Assembly (NCBI RefSeq): GCF_048544455.1
Contig: NC_133526.1
Coordinates: 1,690,001-1,754,000, forward strand
Direction of reading: 5' to 3'
Origin: Silene latifolia
Lineage: Eukaryota; Streptophyta; Magnoliopsida; Caryophyllales; Caryophyllaceae
Length of the DNA: 64,000 bases
Shown here in pieces: positions 47,805 through 58,859 of this stretch. The position numbers and the translations under genes are program-made. Below the pieces are notes generated by a model. The model was not told the origin of the DNA. It did no database searches and saw only the letters and a list, made by a program, of their open reading frames with translations. Positions within the stretch are counted from its first letter, which is position 1; every line of letters starts with the position of its first letter.

Positions 47805-50800
47805 TTAGCTATTCTTGATATTGGCCGAGGTTTTCAGGTTCATCTTCAGATCACTAATTTGCTGTACAATACTTTCCAACACCTGCGACGAGACCTTAAT
47901 ATTAGCTAGATAATAATCAATTTAAACGCCGATGAGTATGACCGTCTCATGTTATATTAACATGAGACCGATCCCATTTATCTACATAAATTTCACTCTC
48001 ATATGGGTCAATCTCATGATAATATTATCAGACCGTCTCATATATAGATCCGTGTCTTATACCTGCTTAGTCTCTTCAACTGCAGCTTCCACGCCTCGAA
48101 TTTTCTGCAAAATATAGAAAAAGTCACTAATTTGAGTCTGTTTTTTTTTGTAAGTAATTAGCTTTCAGAGAGACAAAATTAATTTTGAATTTTTTTCTTA
48201 AAATGGAGTTTAAATCCGAAATATTTACAAAAATGAGGCTCTTTTCAAAGTATTTACAAGAAATGGGTCCACGTCATCACAATGTACGAATTTCAAAAAA
48301 ACAATTGTACCTTGTGATGGCGTGGACCAATTTCTTGTAAATACAGAGCCTCATTTTTGTAAATATTTCGGATTCAAACCGCATTTAAGAAAAAAAAATC
48401 ATTAATTTTTACATTCTTAGCTTCTTCTGCCATGAGTTCAAGCTGGCTGATCATTTTCGACAATGCCGTATTATTTGCTCCTTCCTTACTCCATTCCAGA
48501 ATTCTATGATCTGGTGTGCTTTGAGCGCTCAACTGCAATTACGAATCTTGTCATTATCCAGCAGTTAGGAACCCGGAAACCTCTTCGTGTAGTCGATTTC
48601 AAAACGATTTATGAAAAGTTTAGTCCAGGAAGGCGGAAATTAATGCTCCTGAAAATTCTTACCCAGGCTTCTTCAATAGTAGCAAAATCCCCATCATCCT
48701 TCATCTTAGCAGACTGTAACATAGAATTCATACATTACAAATACCGACATCTAATCGACTAATTTTAATCATACTGGTATATCAAAACTCAGAGCATTTA
48801 CCTCGAGTTGCTGTAAAATTTCTGGATCCTTCCAAGGTCCTTTATCGCTTAACAAACATCCGCCTTGGTTGGAACACGTGCATTCCCCACCTAGGAAAGC
48901 TGGCAAGTTACTGTAACAAATCGAGTTTTCCATCAGCTATTCATCTTACCTGTACTCGATTCTATGGACGCGCTTAAAGCGAGGGCGTACAGAAATACTA
49001 CCTTGGATCAATGACTTCGACAAGTTTACTTCTGAAGTTACTCCCCAATACCTGGTAAAAAACAGTAATTTTATTTTATTTTAATTTTTTTTTGTTGGGT
49101 AATGAGGGAACCGCAGCCGCTATTTTCGGTGCGCACTGGATAAACCCTCGGGTCAGGACCTGGTAAAAAACAGTATTTTTTTTTTTTTTTTTTGGGTAAC
49201 AAGAGAACCCGCAACCGCTACTTTCGGTGCACGTAAACCTCGGGTGTATATGATAGCCTGCAAATCACGTAAGACAGACTCGAAATCTATTAGGCATGGA
49301 CTCAGGCCAAGAAAGCTCCACGATATTTCTCCCAGGAATTTCAACCAAGTTCACTAAACTCCACCCTTGCGGAAAAAAAAAAAAAAAACAGTAATTTTGG
49401 ACACAGTTTAAATGTTGAATACAGGATAACAGGAAATGTGTGTAAATGAGTAAATGAATGTTTGTACTTGTATCTTAGCAGAAGTGTGTGAGTCGAGAAA
49501 CGTCTTGAGCGCTTTCCAGAGGATCTTAAAGCTCGATCCAGCATTAATAATCAAGAGGCTGTTTAATGTCTGCAAATATTCATCCAAGGATGTAATTATA
49601 AACTCGGGGATTCGACCATAACAGGAAAATGAAGGTCTGTGTGTAATACCTCAGGGTAGTAATTGCTAGCAATCTTTTGAAACTCTGTGAAAAGATCTCT
49701 TGCAGAATTCGTAAAGCTCGAGACTCCCTGAAAAAGAAAGGGAAGGAAAATCACAACCAAGAATCGATTCAAACACATTAGACGCGACTAGAATCATTCA
49801 ACAATAGTACTACTTAAGAGGTGATCAAATGCAGGTTCAGGCCGTATGCCGTGATCAATCAAGTTTCGGATGAGCTAAGTAGCCGAGCCTATGTTAATTT
49901 TTCAATATGCATTTGCCTATACCCGTTTTTTCAGTAAGTAGATTATACATTCGATGTACTACCACCAGTTTTATAGTTTCTGAGCATTATAATAAAGTTT
50001 TTGAGTTTTGTTTTAAAAATTATGAGTTTTACTATAAAGTTTCTGAGCTCATTCACTTACACATATAAGCTTAGTAATTTAATTTGAGTTTGGACGGAAA
50101 AAAAAAATTTAAAATCTAAGTTATAAATTTTAATAAGCTCAGAAAAAATACACATATGCTCAAAAACAAATAAAATCTGAAGTAGTACATCCGATATATG
50201 TTCCCTTTTCTCCCGTTTTTTGGCTAGGTTGTTTCGGTGTCTTGTTCTAGGAGACTAGAACAACCTTACTAGCTATACATTGATGTTAATGATATTTACA
50301 CTTGACTTTTTTCCGTGAGGAGAATTTTGAAAAACGTAAAGAATCAGTTGAGTTGGAGGAAGCACAATAGGAAATTTAATTTCATACCAGGCCCTTAACA
50401 TCTAAAATGGCAGTGGTAGAAACAATTTGCTTTCGAGCGAAAATGGTGCAGGCAGGGAACCTCAACCGAGCAGTTTTCTCTTGTTCATAGACATGGTGTT
50501 TTACCAATCTTTCGACAGTAGTGACTCGTAAAAGAGCATTGATATCTAGCATTCCTATCCTCTCTATGTACACCGGTCTACCAAATCGATCAACGCCATG
50601 AAAGCCGTGTGGGTAATGTTTTTGAACTTGTTGGTACTCATCGAACTTGAACTCCTGGAAGGTTGTTTTACTTTCGAAGTAAGCATAAGCGCGATTAAAT
50701 AGACGCTTTTGGCGCTATTAATTGACTAGAGCACAAATAGGATACAACCAAGTTATAAGAATCCGAGCTTATATGTATTTTTTCTGAGCTAACTCAAAGT

Positions 50801-51722
50801 TCATGTTTTTAATGTGTAAATGGATGAGTTCAATACTTTTTAATAAAGCTCATACGGAGTATTATTTAACATAAAGCTCGGATACTTTATCACAAAACTC
50901 AGATATATAATTCATGAGTTGTGAGTAGAGTTGGTACATAACCTTGTAAATGGCATCAACCCCAAACTCTGCCCTCCATTTTAGATACTTCAAAAATGAA
51001 TCTTTCGCTTTCAAAATGTCATAATCTCTCATTCGTACAAAACTGTAACAAGATTTACGATTCAATAAAAAGGACCAAAACACGTATACAAATGATGTTA
51101 GAACACACCTGGTTGATGATGTTAAGTTTAATTGTTATTTGATTGTTTGCTCTTACTTAAATTGCTTAGTGTTTGAAGCAATAAAAGGACGTCCATGAAG
51201 GCTCAAATGATCTAGATTGAAGTCAAGACAAAGATATTTCCTAGCCTTACGATTCAATAAAAAGGCTCAAACCCGTGTTCAAATGAGCATGTAGTATCGA
51301 TTATGGAACTGAATATGTCTTAGCATAGTGGTTAAGGCAGAGGTGTTAATTAAAAAAGGACCTAAACCCGTATTCAAATGAGCATTTAATGATCGATTAT
51401 GAAGTTGAGGGTTCGACCAGAAAATGTCATTTTTAACCGAAAATGTCTTAACCTAGTGATTAATATGATTAATTAAGGTAAGAGGTATCGCGGACAGACA
51501 AAAGGGATGGATAAGAGATGGAACTATGGAAGCTAAGACAAAGAAATACCGCAAAAGAGTATGGTAATCACAGAGCTTTGTCGGTAGCTGCCCATCAAGG
51601 AGGAGCGAGTCGCGCAATAATTGAACGGCTTGATCGTCTTTCGGATCCTCCTCCGTTGTACATTTGCCTCTCCAAACTTGTTTGCTTAATGTATGAAGGT
51701 ACTTCAATGATGAAGACCTCAT
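47805..51722 (-). CDS. Sec14-like phosphatidylinositol transfer protein (SFH type), gene B
   Basis: Tandem paralogue of gene A with the same eleven-exon structure: 51550-51722, 50943-51042, 50388-50654, 49650-49727, 49468-49569, 49002-49051, 48802-48910, 48663-48713, 48413-48532, 48063-48104, 47805-47882; 1170 nt, 389 aa. Exons 2-8 and 10 have exactly the same length as in gene A. CRAL_TRIO_N ([34 protein letters not shown]), CRAL_TRIO ([58 protein letters not shown]), then a coiled-coil tail ([30 protein letters not shown]). The frame is intact. The gene is larger only because introns host a MITE (intron 9), nested SINEs (intron 5), another MITE (intron 3) and an LTR fragment (intron 1). The SINE target duplication copies the exon 6 acceptor, so splicing there may vary. 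Confidence 0.85.
48187..48400. mobile_element. Foldback MITE in intron 9 of SFH gene B, 9-bp TSD
   Basis: A 214-bp near-complete inverted repeat: arms share AATCCGAAATATTTACAAAA, ATGAGGCTC, GTATTTACAAGAAAT and CCACG(T/C)CATCACAA. It is flanked by ATTAATTTT at 48178-48186 and 48401-48409. A 9-bp duplication points to a Mutator-type mobiliser. The transcript would fold into a long hairpin. The right border is only a few bases from the exon 9 donor (48412). Confidence 0.85.
49068..49158 (-). mobile_element. SINE fragment 1 in intron 5 of SFH gene B
   Basis: Minus-strand SINE-like fragment with a T-rich left end, then GGGTAATGAGGGAACCGCAG and TTTCGGTGCGCACTGG. It is bounded by direct repeats CCTGGTAAAAAACAGTA at 49051-49067 and 49159-49175. 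It shares its 3' body with SINE 2. Confidence 0.65.
49176..49381 (-). mobile_element. SINE 2 in intron 5 of SFH gene B
   Basis: Minus-strand element with a T17-18 run at the left, then GGGTAACAAGAGAACCCGCA and TTTCGGTGCACGTAAACC. The target duplication AAAAAACAGTA lies at 49165-49175 and 49382-49392. It inserted into the target copy produced by SINE 1. No ORF; copy number unknown. Confidence 0.7.
49947..50201. mobile_element. MITE with ACATC(G/T)GATGTACTAC TIRs, copy 1
   Basis: Ends ACATTCGATGTACTACC and TAGTACATCCGATATATGT are inverted. The interior has AATAAAGTTTTTGAGTTTTG and ATGCTCAAAAACAAATAAA. Same family as 62931-63269 and related inside to 27106-27302; a weaker relative lies at about 50745-50940 in intron 2. 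Located in intron 3 of SFH gene B. No clear TSD. Confidence 0.7.
51091..51246 (+). repeat. Truncated Sirevirus LTR fragment in intron 1 of SFH gene B
   Basis: It starts TGTTAGAACACACCTGGTTG and follows the first 150 bp of the LTR at 2532 (TTAATTGTT, TTGAAGCA, TCAAGACAAAG), then stops. It is bordered by near-duplicate host sequence TTACGATTCAATAAAAAGG at about 51055 and 51247, and a third partial copy of the following bases near 51355. Confidence 0.6.
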
Positions 51723-52448
51723 TTTTTTCTCCTATAAAATTTCCATAACCATCTTTTACATTTGATTTACAAATAACGATACACAGACGCAGTCAGACAG
51801 TGACGGAACTAGGAGATCGACTAGCATGAACAGTCGCTCCCCGAACAAAGAAATTTTTTAGCCATAGTTAAAATTTACATTTTTTTTTTAGTTTACTTAT
51901 TGTATTAATTTTTTAGCCGTTTTATATTACATTGTCTAAAATGAATATACATATACAAATATAATAATCCATCAAAGTGAAAAGTTAGTAAACAAATAAA
52001 TACGATTTATTAGAATTCTGATATTAAACCGCTTAACACAAGAATTTGTACGTACCTTTTGTAGAGACAAGCAATGATACAAGTTAATGCAACAAAAGAA
52101 AGAAGATTGAGATATGAGTATGACATGCAGAAAGTAGAAAACTTGACATGAAAACTTTTTTTGCCTTCAATGTTCGGCATCGTATAATAACTTCTTATTA
52201 CAATGTTTTGTAAATATTCTTTGAAGTTTTTAATAGCAGAGAAAAGTAGTTTTTGTTTGCATAGTTTCGAGTACAACTTATTGCTCTCCAACAACGGTGC
52301 CAAAAAAATTTATAATTTCGAATCTATGAACATTAATTAACGATTAGACGCCTTCAAAATATTTATTTTCGGTCATTATGAATATTTTTAAGATATTATT
52401 ATTTGAAAATCATTAGCTTTAGAATACTCTAACACAAAAATTGAACAA
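51723..52448. other. Upstream region of SFH gene B
   Basis: AT-rich; presumably contains the promoter of gene B. No specific element is supported. A minus-strand ORF at 52010-52303 has no recognisable feature. Confidence 0.4.
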
Positions 52449-52918
52449 TCCTCCTATATACTAAGAGAATAAAATTTCTATAAAGCTTATATATGGAAAT
52501 AAATTAGATTTTCACTTATTAAACTAATTTTAAATTTAAAATAATCTTTTCATCACTAAACTTAAAAATATACGTAATATTTTAACAAGAATAAAACAAA
52601 ATTGGTATAAAATTATAATCTATACATATAAACTGTATCACTTATTATTAACCTCGTGACGAAAAAAGAATTTATTAAAATAATTTGAGGTAGTTAAAAT
52701 ATTTTTATAAGAAAAACAGAAAATAATTTGAGGTAGTTAAAATATTTTTATAAAAAAAAAAAAAACAGCATTCATGGAATTACTTAATTCTCTTGATTAA
52801 TTTTAAGATTAATTATTTTTTATAAAAATTCATGAGATATAAATCTAAAATCTATAAGTAATACAATAAAAATTAAAATGCCTATATTTATCGCGTATTT
52901 GCGCGAGATCTACACTAA
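52449..52918 (+). mobile_element. Small non-autonomous Helitron 1
   Basis: 470 bp beginning A|TCCTCCTATATACTAAGAG and ending with a CGCG...CGCG hairpin (about 52892-52905), then AGATCTACACTAA|T. The A|T insertion context, 5' TC and 3' CTRR are all present. No ORF. Its 5' end is shared with Helitron 2 (CTAAGAGAATAA). Confidence 0.75.
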
Positions 52919-52970
52919 TTATAACAAAACTAGGTATTTCAAATGTCATGGGATCTCGGATAATATACTA

Positions 52971-53244
52971 CTCCCTCCTATTCCGAATAAGTGTCCCATT
53001 TGGACAATGGCACGAAAATTAAGGAATATAGTTAAAATAATGAAAATTATTGTATAGAGATAAGAATATATGAGTTAAATAATGAAAAGTATTGAATATG
53101 ATGGGTTATGAGTGGTTGGCGTGGTAATAAAGAAAAGAGCTAAGGGTAGGAAAGTAAAAAAACCATGTCCAAATATGGTAAATGAGACAGTTATGTGAAT
53201 AGACGGGAATGACAAATGGGACAGTTATTTAGAATAGGAGGGAG
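52971..53244. mobile_element. Stowaway MITE, TSD TA
   Basis: 274 bp with TIRs CTCCCTCCTATTCCGAATAA and its inverted partner ending TTAGAATAGGAGGGAG, flanked by TA at 52969-52970 and 53245-53246. Classic Stowaway (Tc1/mariner-related) signature; non-coding. Confidence 0.9.
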
Positions 53245-53753
53245 TATAACGTGGATCACCATTAGTCAATTCAACCACCATGTTATTGTTATATTGTGTA
53301 CCTCAATTAGGATTGTTAATGGATAGGACGACCCATTATATCCATCTTATTCGGCCTGCTAATAAAGTTGGCTTGGACAATGTATATTCCAAAATTACAA
53401 AGGTTCAGCCCATAATCCTACCCAAAACTCCTAAACCTGCATATTCATAAACCCAAGAAATCATGTTAACCTGCCCCACATCTAGCCCAAGTTCGCAATT
53501 AATCAAACACCTTTAACATCAATCTTCTCTAACATCAATCTTGATTATGTGACACTTTTTTATCTTTCTTGGAAATTTATAATATTGTAGAAGAGATTAA
53601 TCTAATTTATAACGTTTAATATTAAACTCAAGGACTCCATAATAAATTAGTAACTGTAAAAATAGAACGATTAATACAAATATTAGCTAACTTAGTTAAT
53701 ATAAAATCTTAATGGATAAAAATAATGACCTTAATTTGAATCCCGTCACAATA
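53245..53753. other. AT-rich spacer
   Basis: No gene or repeat recognised between the Stowaway MITE and Helitron 2. Confidence 0.4.
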
Positions 53754-54297
53754 TCCCCCTACTACTAAGAGAATAATTCTCAATGATTTTTCCTCCAAAA
53801 GGAATCTACTTAAATAAGAAAACAAGACTTTATGTTTTATTAAATTATTATCTTTTAATTACTATAAAATCTTTTAATTATAATCTTTTTTTGACTAAAT
53901 TATATTTTTTTAATTAAAATAAAAAAAATGATATAAATATAAAAATTCGTATATGAAAAACCTATAAATTAATATTATTAGTTTCGTATAAAAATATTAC
54001 CACGTACGTAATTCGTATAAAAAAAATGATGAACTGTATTATTAATTTCGTGACAATTTTTTTTTAAAAATTATTTGAGAAAATTTATAAATTGAAATTA
54101 TTTTTTTTTGTAATAAAAAATTTCATTAAAATATACATTTTATAAGTTTACTCAATTCTTTTGATTAGTTTTCCATTTCAATTTTTTTTATTAAAATATG
54201 AAAAATTGATAATGTGTTAATTTTAAATCTATAAATAATACATTATAAATTAAATGATTTAGAAATACCGCGTATGTATGCGCGAGATCTATACTAG
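53754..54297 (+). mobile_element. Small non-autonomous Helitron 2
   Basis: 544 bp beginning A|TCCCCCTACTACTAAGAG and ending in a CCGCG...GCGCG hairpin (54269-54285) plus AGATCTATACTAG|T. Same end signatures as Helitron 1 with a different AT-rich interior. No ORF. Confidence 0.75.
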
Positions 54298-54574
54298 TAT
54301 TCACTATAGTAAGTCGTGACTCCCTTTGGCCTTTACACTAAAAAAATGGGATGAATAATCTAAAATGAGTGGTGCATGATCTAGGCCCATAAAAAGTAGG
54401 CCAATCGACTAGATTTTGTTAAACAAAGAAGCAATTTCGACGAAATTTCGTAAACTAACAATTTCAGGCCCACTAAACCCTACGCTCGTTTCTAGTTTTC
54501 CACTTCTCCATCATCTTCTACCTAAATTTTTGTCAACATGCTTCTTTAAAGACTTAAGCTTTGTACTTTTCAGC

Positions 54575-54780
54575 TAAAACAAGTTGAATTGAATTAAATG
54601 GAGTAGAGCTGAATTGAACTAAATTGAATGAAACTCGGGTGGGTGAATGTAGCTGAATTAAAATTTAATTTTGTGAAGAGATGAGCTGAACAGAATTGAC
54701 TGAACTTGAACAGAACTTAACGGAATACAACTGAGCAAAACTGAAATGAGCTGAAATTAAGCCAGAAAGAATAGGGCCTT
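54575..54780. repeat. GAGCTGAA-rich repeat, copy 1
   Basis: Dense in GAGCTGAA/ACTGAA/TTGAAC words and ending near AGAATAGGGCC. An inverted relative is at about 63310-63510 with AAGAACAGGGCC. Probably one MITE-like family; boundaries are not defined. Confidence 0.5.
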
Positions 54781-54808
54781 AAAGCTTTACACAAAATTTA
54801 GGGTTGTG

Positions 54809-55549
54809 CTTTTTCACATACGGATTTTACTCTTTCACATACGCCTTTTACAATTATACCCTTGTTATTTTTTCAATACTCAATTAATTTTTGCAACTCC
54901 CTTTACCTCCCTCCGCAGTCCGCCCAACCATACTCCGGTGACCCGTGTTCCGCCGGACGCGGTGTCTCCTTTCTCCTCCCCTTACACTTGCAACTCCTTC
55001 CTGCACTCCCTTCTTCCGCACGCTCCTCCGTCCCCGACAACTCCCGCGTAACACAAAATTGCCGTATCAATACGAGTAGCAGCAATTATATGCTGACAGT
55101 CCCTTGATTTTTTGAACTCAGAATAACGATGTTTGACCATTACCATATGATATATTCAAGTCAGTATGCATTTCTATCAATTCCGATGACTCCAGTGGCT
55201 CAGTAGATGGTTTGTTAAACAATTAATAAACAAGTCAACATTCATATGTGAAGAATTATACGGAGTAATCCATTAGTCACCACTCATATCAATTGATAAT
55301 TAGTTTCAGCAATTAATAAACCCTAATAATTTTAACAAAACAAATTAATAATTGCTAAATAGTTAAATTCTTTACTAATTGAAGAATTATAATCCATTAG
55401 TCAAGTTTTTGAAACAATTAAATTCGATTTTAGGGAAAAAGTACATACGAAGTATAAGAATTAATTTGTTTAGGTGTAGGTAAAAGGGTATGATATGGAA
55501 AGTTTATGGAAAAATGTATGTGAAAGAGTAAAGTTCGTATGTGAAAAAG
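54809..55549. mobile_element. TIR element with GC-rich interior
   Basis: 741 bp with inverted ends CTTTTTCACATACG(G/A)A and ACTCTTTCACATACG/A, TIR about 60 bp. The inner stretch 54895-55060 is much less AT-rich than its flanks (CCGGTGACCCGTGTTCCGCC) and could be a captured host fragment, as in Pack-MULEs. No target duplication was found and no source gene recognised. Confidence 0.55.
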
Positions 55550-58469
55550 TAACTCCTATAGATCATGATTTATATTTCACAAATTCTTGTTGAAAAGACG
55601 GAAATATCCGTCTTAAGCTTAAAACGGGGTAAATATGTTAGATAAGACAAAAGTAAAATGCGAAGGGCCTAACAAAATATTTGTCTAATCCACAAAAATG
55701 GTATATTACTTGACCCATTTTATTCTTAAAATGGATAATATTTAGCTTATAATATTATAAGAATCATATTCAAAGCGGTCTTAATATAAGTCTGTTTATC
55801 GTGATTGAGGATAATTGTATGTTACTAAAATATCATTCGATGTAATATATCAGATGGTATGGTTTATGTAATAAACAGAAGATGCAAAATGTATAATGGC
55901 AAAATTCTTTTACTTCTTTAGGATATCAATGTTACTACTTTTAAAAGAAAAAAAAAAGTAATAATAGATTTGAATTATTTTTGAGAAAGATTATTCGTTT
56001 TGCTTTAAAACTTAGGACAGTGGTATTATTGTAGAGGAGTATGAATAATCTAAAGTCTTGTATCAAACAAAATTACAAAAGTGTGATGCTTAAGATACAA
56101 GTACTTACATTACATGACCAAAAACACGTGCCTCTAACAAGCCAACACCAATTATTGTTTTTTTTTTTTTACGAAAATTAGTATTTCTTCTGTGATCAAG
56201 AAAGCCTTGTGACGGATAGTGACCGTCACAAATGAGAAATAGCCTTCTTCTGTCCAAGTTACACTATTTGTTTACTTTCTATGTCATTAATAATGCATAC
56301 TTTATTTAAAATTCTGTTTAGTATAATTAACTAAAAAATTTGGTGAAAGCTTAAAATTACTAAGTTACCTGAAATTTATGAGTTGATAAGCTAATTTATT
56401 GTATTAAAGTTGTTTGATATATTAGCTGAAAATATAGATTTAATATGGTAAATGACATACAAAGACATGATAAGTATTTCATACGGAGTATTTAATATTA
56501 TAAATTGAAAGATTAAAAAGAAAAATAAAATACAATGAGCTAGCTTATTTCTCATATGTAATATGTTATTCCAAGTAGCTGTTTATTTCAGCTAGCTTAT
56601 TTACTAAATAAATTTCTGATAAACTACTCATCAAACACCTACACATAAAAGTTACTTTGATGAAATAAATTAGCGTATTTGCCTTGTCAATTCAAACAAA
56701 GCCTAATGGTTTGTAAACAAGTTAAGGAGACCGATGGATTATTATTAATTTAGGAAATTAAAATATTTTAGCTACCTTTACACAAATAATAATGCAGTGG
56801 CTCGTGGAACTAGGAATTGACCCTAACGGAGATAAATTGGTAAAATGATATAAGGAAAATTCGAAAAAGTTGAAAAATTTTAACCAAAAATTTTAAAATT
56901 TCCGACCGCCAGCGAGGGTGAGCACCCCTGCTAATAAGTAATAACCCCTAGCTCCACTACTAGTAGTTGTATGCATGTACGAGTAGAAAAAAAAAACCAT
57001 TAAAATATCAATAACTAAAAGCAATTGCATGGGAACAAAAATATTGGATTTAAATAAATTAAAAAACTGAAATCTGAATTATTTTATCAAAGTAAGAGAA
57101 TATTATATGTCTAATTGATGTCTTTTATAAATAACATGATAGATAATCTAGTAGCGTACCCTCGAAGAACGATCTATTCATTTGTTTTCTTGATCTAACC
57201 AATATTTATTTTATCACAAAGTTTAAAGCACGATGTTTTTCATGTGATTTCAATTGCTAAATTATGCTATTGATGATCTTTACATGGAACTTTACAAGTG
57301 TGCATTCCAATTCCAAGACATGCACTAAACTACATCATAAATCTCAACAATTCAAGCTCCTTAAACCTCACCACTAACAAAAACTTAATTAATTACCCTC
57401 AAAAAAAAAACTTAATTAATTACTACTTGGTTAAAGCCAAAAATAAAGCATCCACATTCCATTTTCAAACTTTTTTATATCATGTATTGTAGATAATTAA
57501 GTAATGTTAAAATTCACATATTAATTCAAGTCTTGTTGTTTAACGTCTTAAAAGAAATGGAGGCCAGACGATCCAGTCCAACAAACAAATGGAGTAACTA
57601 TTTACATAATCAAAATTAATATGAAGTAAATGATATAGTCACTTATTAAACTAGTTTAATACGTAAGAAATTTACTATAAAATATACTCTCTTCGTTCAG
57701 GGGTGGCAGGATTTAATATATGAGGTAGCAAAAAAAAAATTACTCTATATATGCATGTAAAGGGATTCGAACTGGGGCCAATTGTTTGAAAACCAAAGCT
57801 TTTACCATCGAACCACGAGATGTTTATTATACATTTTTTTGGCGGTAGCGGCCGCCACCCTTGCTACTAGGTAGGTCTGCCCCTGTCTTTGTCTCCAACC
57901 ATTTATTTACCTTGATTAAAATACTCTCACAAATAAAATAAAAGATAAATAAATGCATGATTGGAACAGAACAAATACAGTAGATATAATAAAATTCAGC
58001 GGGCCCCTCAACCCATTATATGAAGGTCTCTCAATAACACTATTGAGAGACCGTCTCTCTGGAGTTTCTGTGGAACAAGTATTACACAAAAAAAAATGCT
58101 TTTTAAGTTAATTTTGTTATCTACCACATCCTTCCAATAATGTGGGTAGATATAATATGTAGCCAACTAGCTATATAAAGTAATGACAAACAACTTAAGA
58201 GCATCTCTCAAATGCCTTATTTTCTTACTACATAACTTAACCATTACATAAGTAGTACAACTATATATCAACTATTCTTCTTCATGAAGCCAAGACATCA
58301 AGATCGTCTTGGATGACATCCATTCTCTATATTTTCATTATATTTTTTTTTAAGTTTTATCCCTCGTACCCTAAATTTTATTGCACATTACCTATCTAGC
58401 AAAGATAGGAATCTGTAGTAGAATAGTATCTTTTACAACGGTAAAAAAAATTACTCTTCTTCATATTTC
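55550..58469. other. AT-rich non-coding DNA, mostly unassigned
   Basis: No supported gene. It contains a dispersed repeat at about 58010-58075 related to 12010-12090, and GC-richer fragments at 56900 and 57765-57890 that look like decayed transposons. A TATATAAAG at about 58173 may be the promoter of the small ORF at 58470. Confidence 0.4.
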
Positions 58470-58859
58470 ATGGGTTTTCACCTACTAGCCCTAGCAAACC
58501 TCAAGCTTACTAAACTAGCTAGCCATGGTTGTACACCAATGGTGGTTGGCTTAATCTTCCCTTTTATTCTAAGAATGTCTTCGAGTGTAAGTATCATTCG
58601 ACAAGCTTATATAGACTTGCTCTACTCATCAAGGCTTTTCATATTTCAGCTAACTCAGATTGTTCTGGACGACAATGGTGATCATGCTCATACTTATAGG
58701 GTTGCTATTCGTAATAATGGTAATAATGGTGCGAGGTGGGATCGAGCTCTTCGATTGATTAGTGAGAGATTGACTCGTACACGAAGGCATTTGGCTTCGT
58801 TACGATATGATGAAGGTGATGAAGCTAGTTTACATGAACTCTCCATGATTGCCCTTTAG
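58470..58859 (+). CDS. Unrecognised small protein, possible two-exon gene
   Basis: Open frame of 129 aa starting MGFHLLALANLKLTKLASHG; the first 35 residues are rather hydrophobic (MVVGLIFPFILRM). The rest is polar and basic (RWDRALRLISERLTRTRRHL) with an acidic end (YDEGDEASLHELSM). Within it 58587-58649 has GTAAGT at one end and TTTTCATATTTCAG at the other, a perfect 63-bp in-frame intron candidate; removing it gives 108 aa. A short upstream ORF (MKPRHQDRLG) begins near 58285. I do not recognise the family. A TATA-like motif lies about 300 bp upstream. A real gene is plausible but unproven. Confidence 0.4.
   Translation: MGFHLLALANLKLTKLASHGCTPMVVGLIFPFILRMSSSVSIIRQAYIDLLYSSRLFIFQLTQIVLDDNGDHAHTYRVAIRNNGNNGARWDRALRLISERLTRTRRHLASLRYDEGDEASLHELSMIAL

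Noticed and set aside
57760-57835. Sequence with GGATTCGAACTGGGGCC resembling an inverted tRNA T-arm
   Set aside because: No acceptor stem, anticodon arm or D arm could be matched; it looks like transposon-derived sequence.
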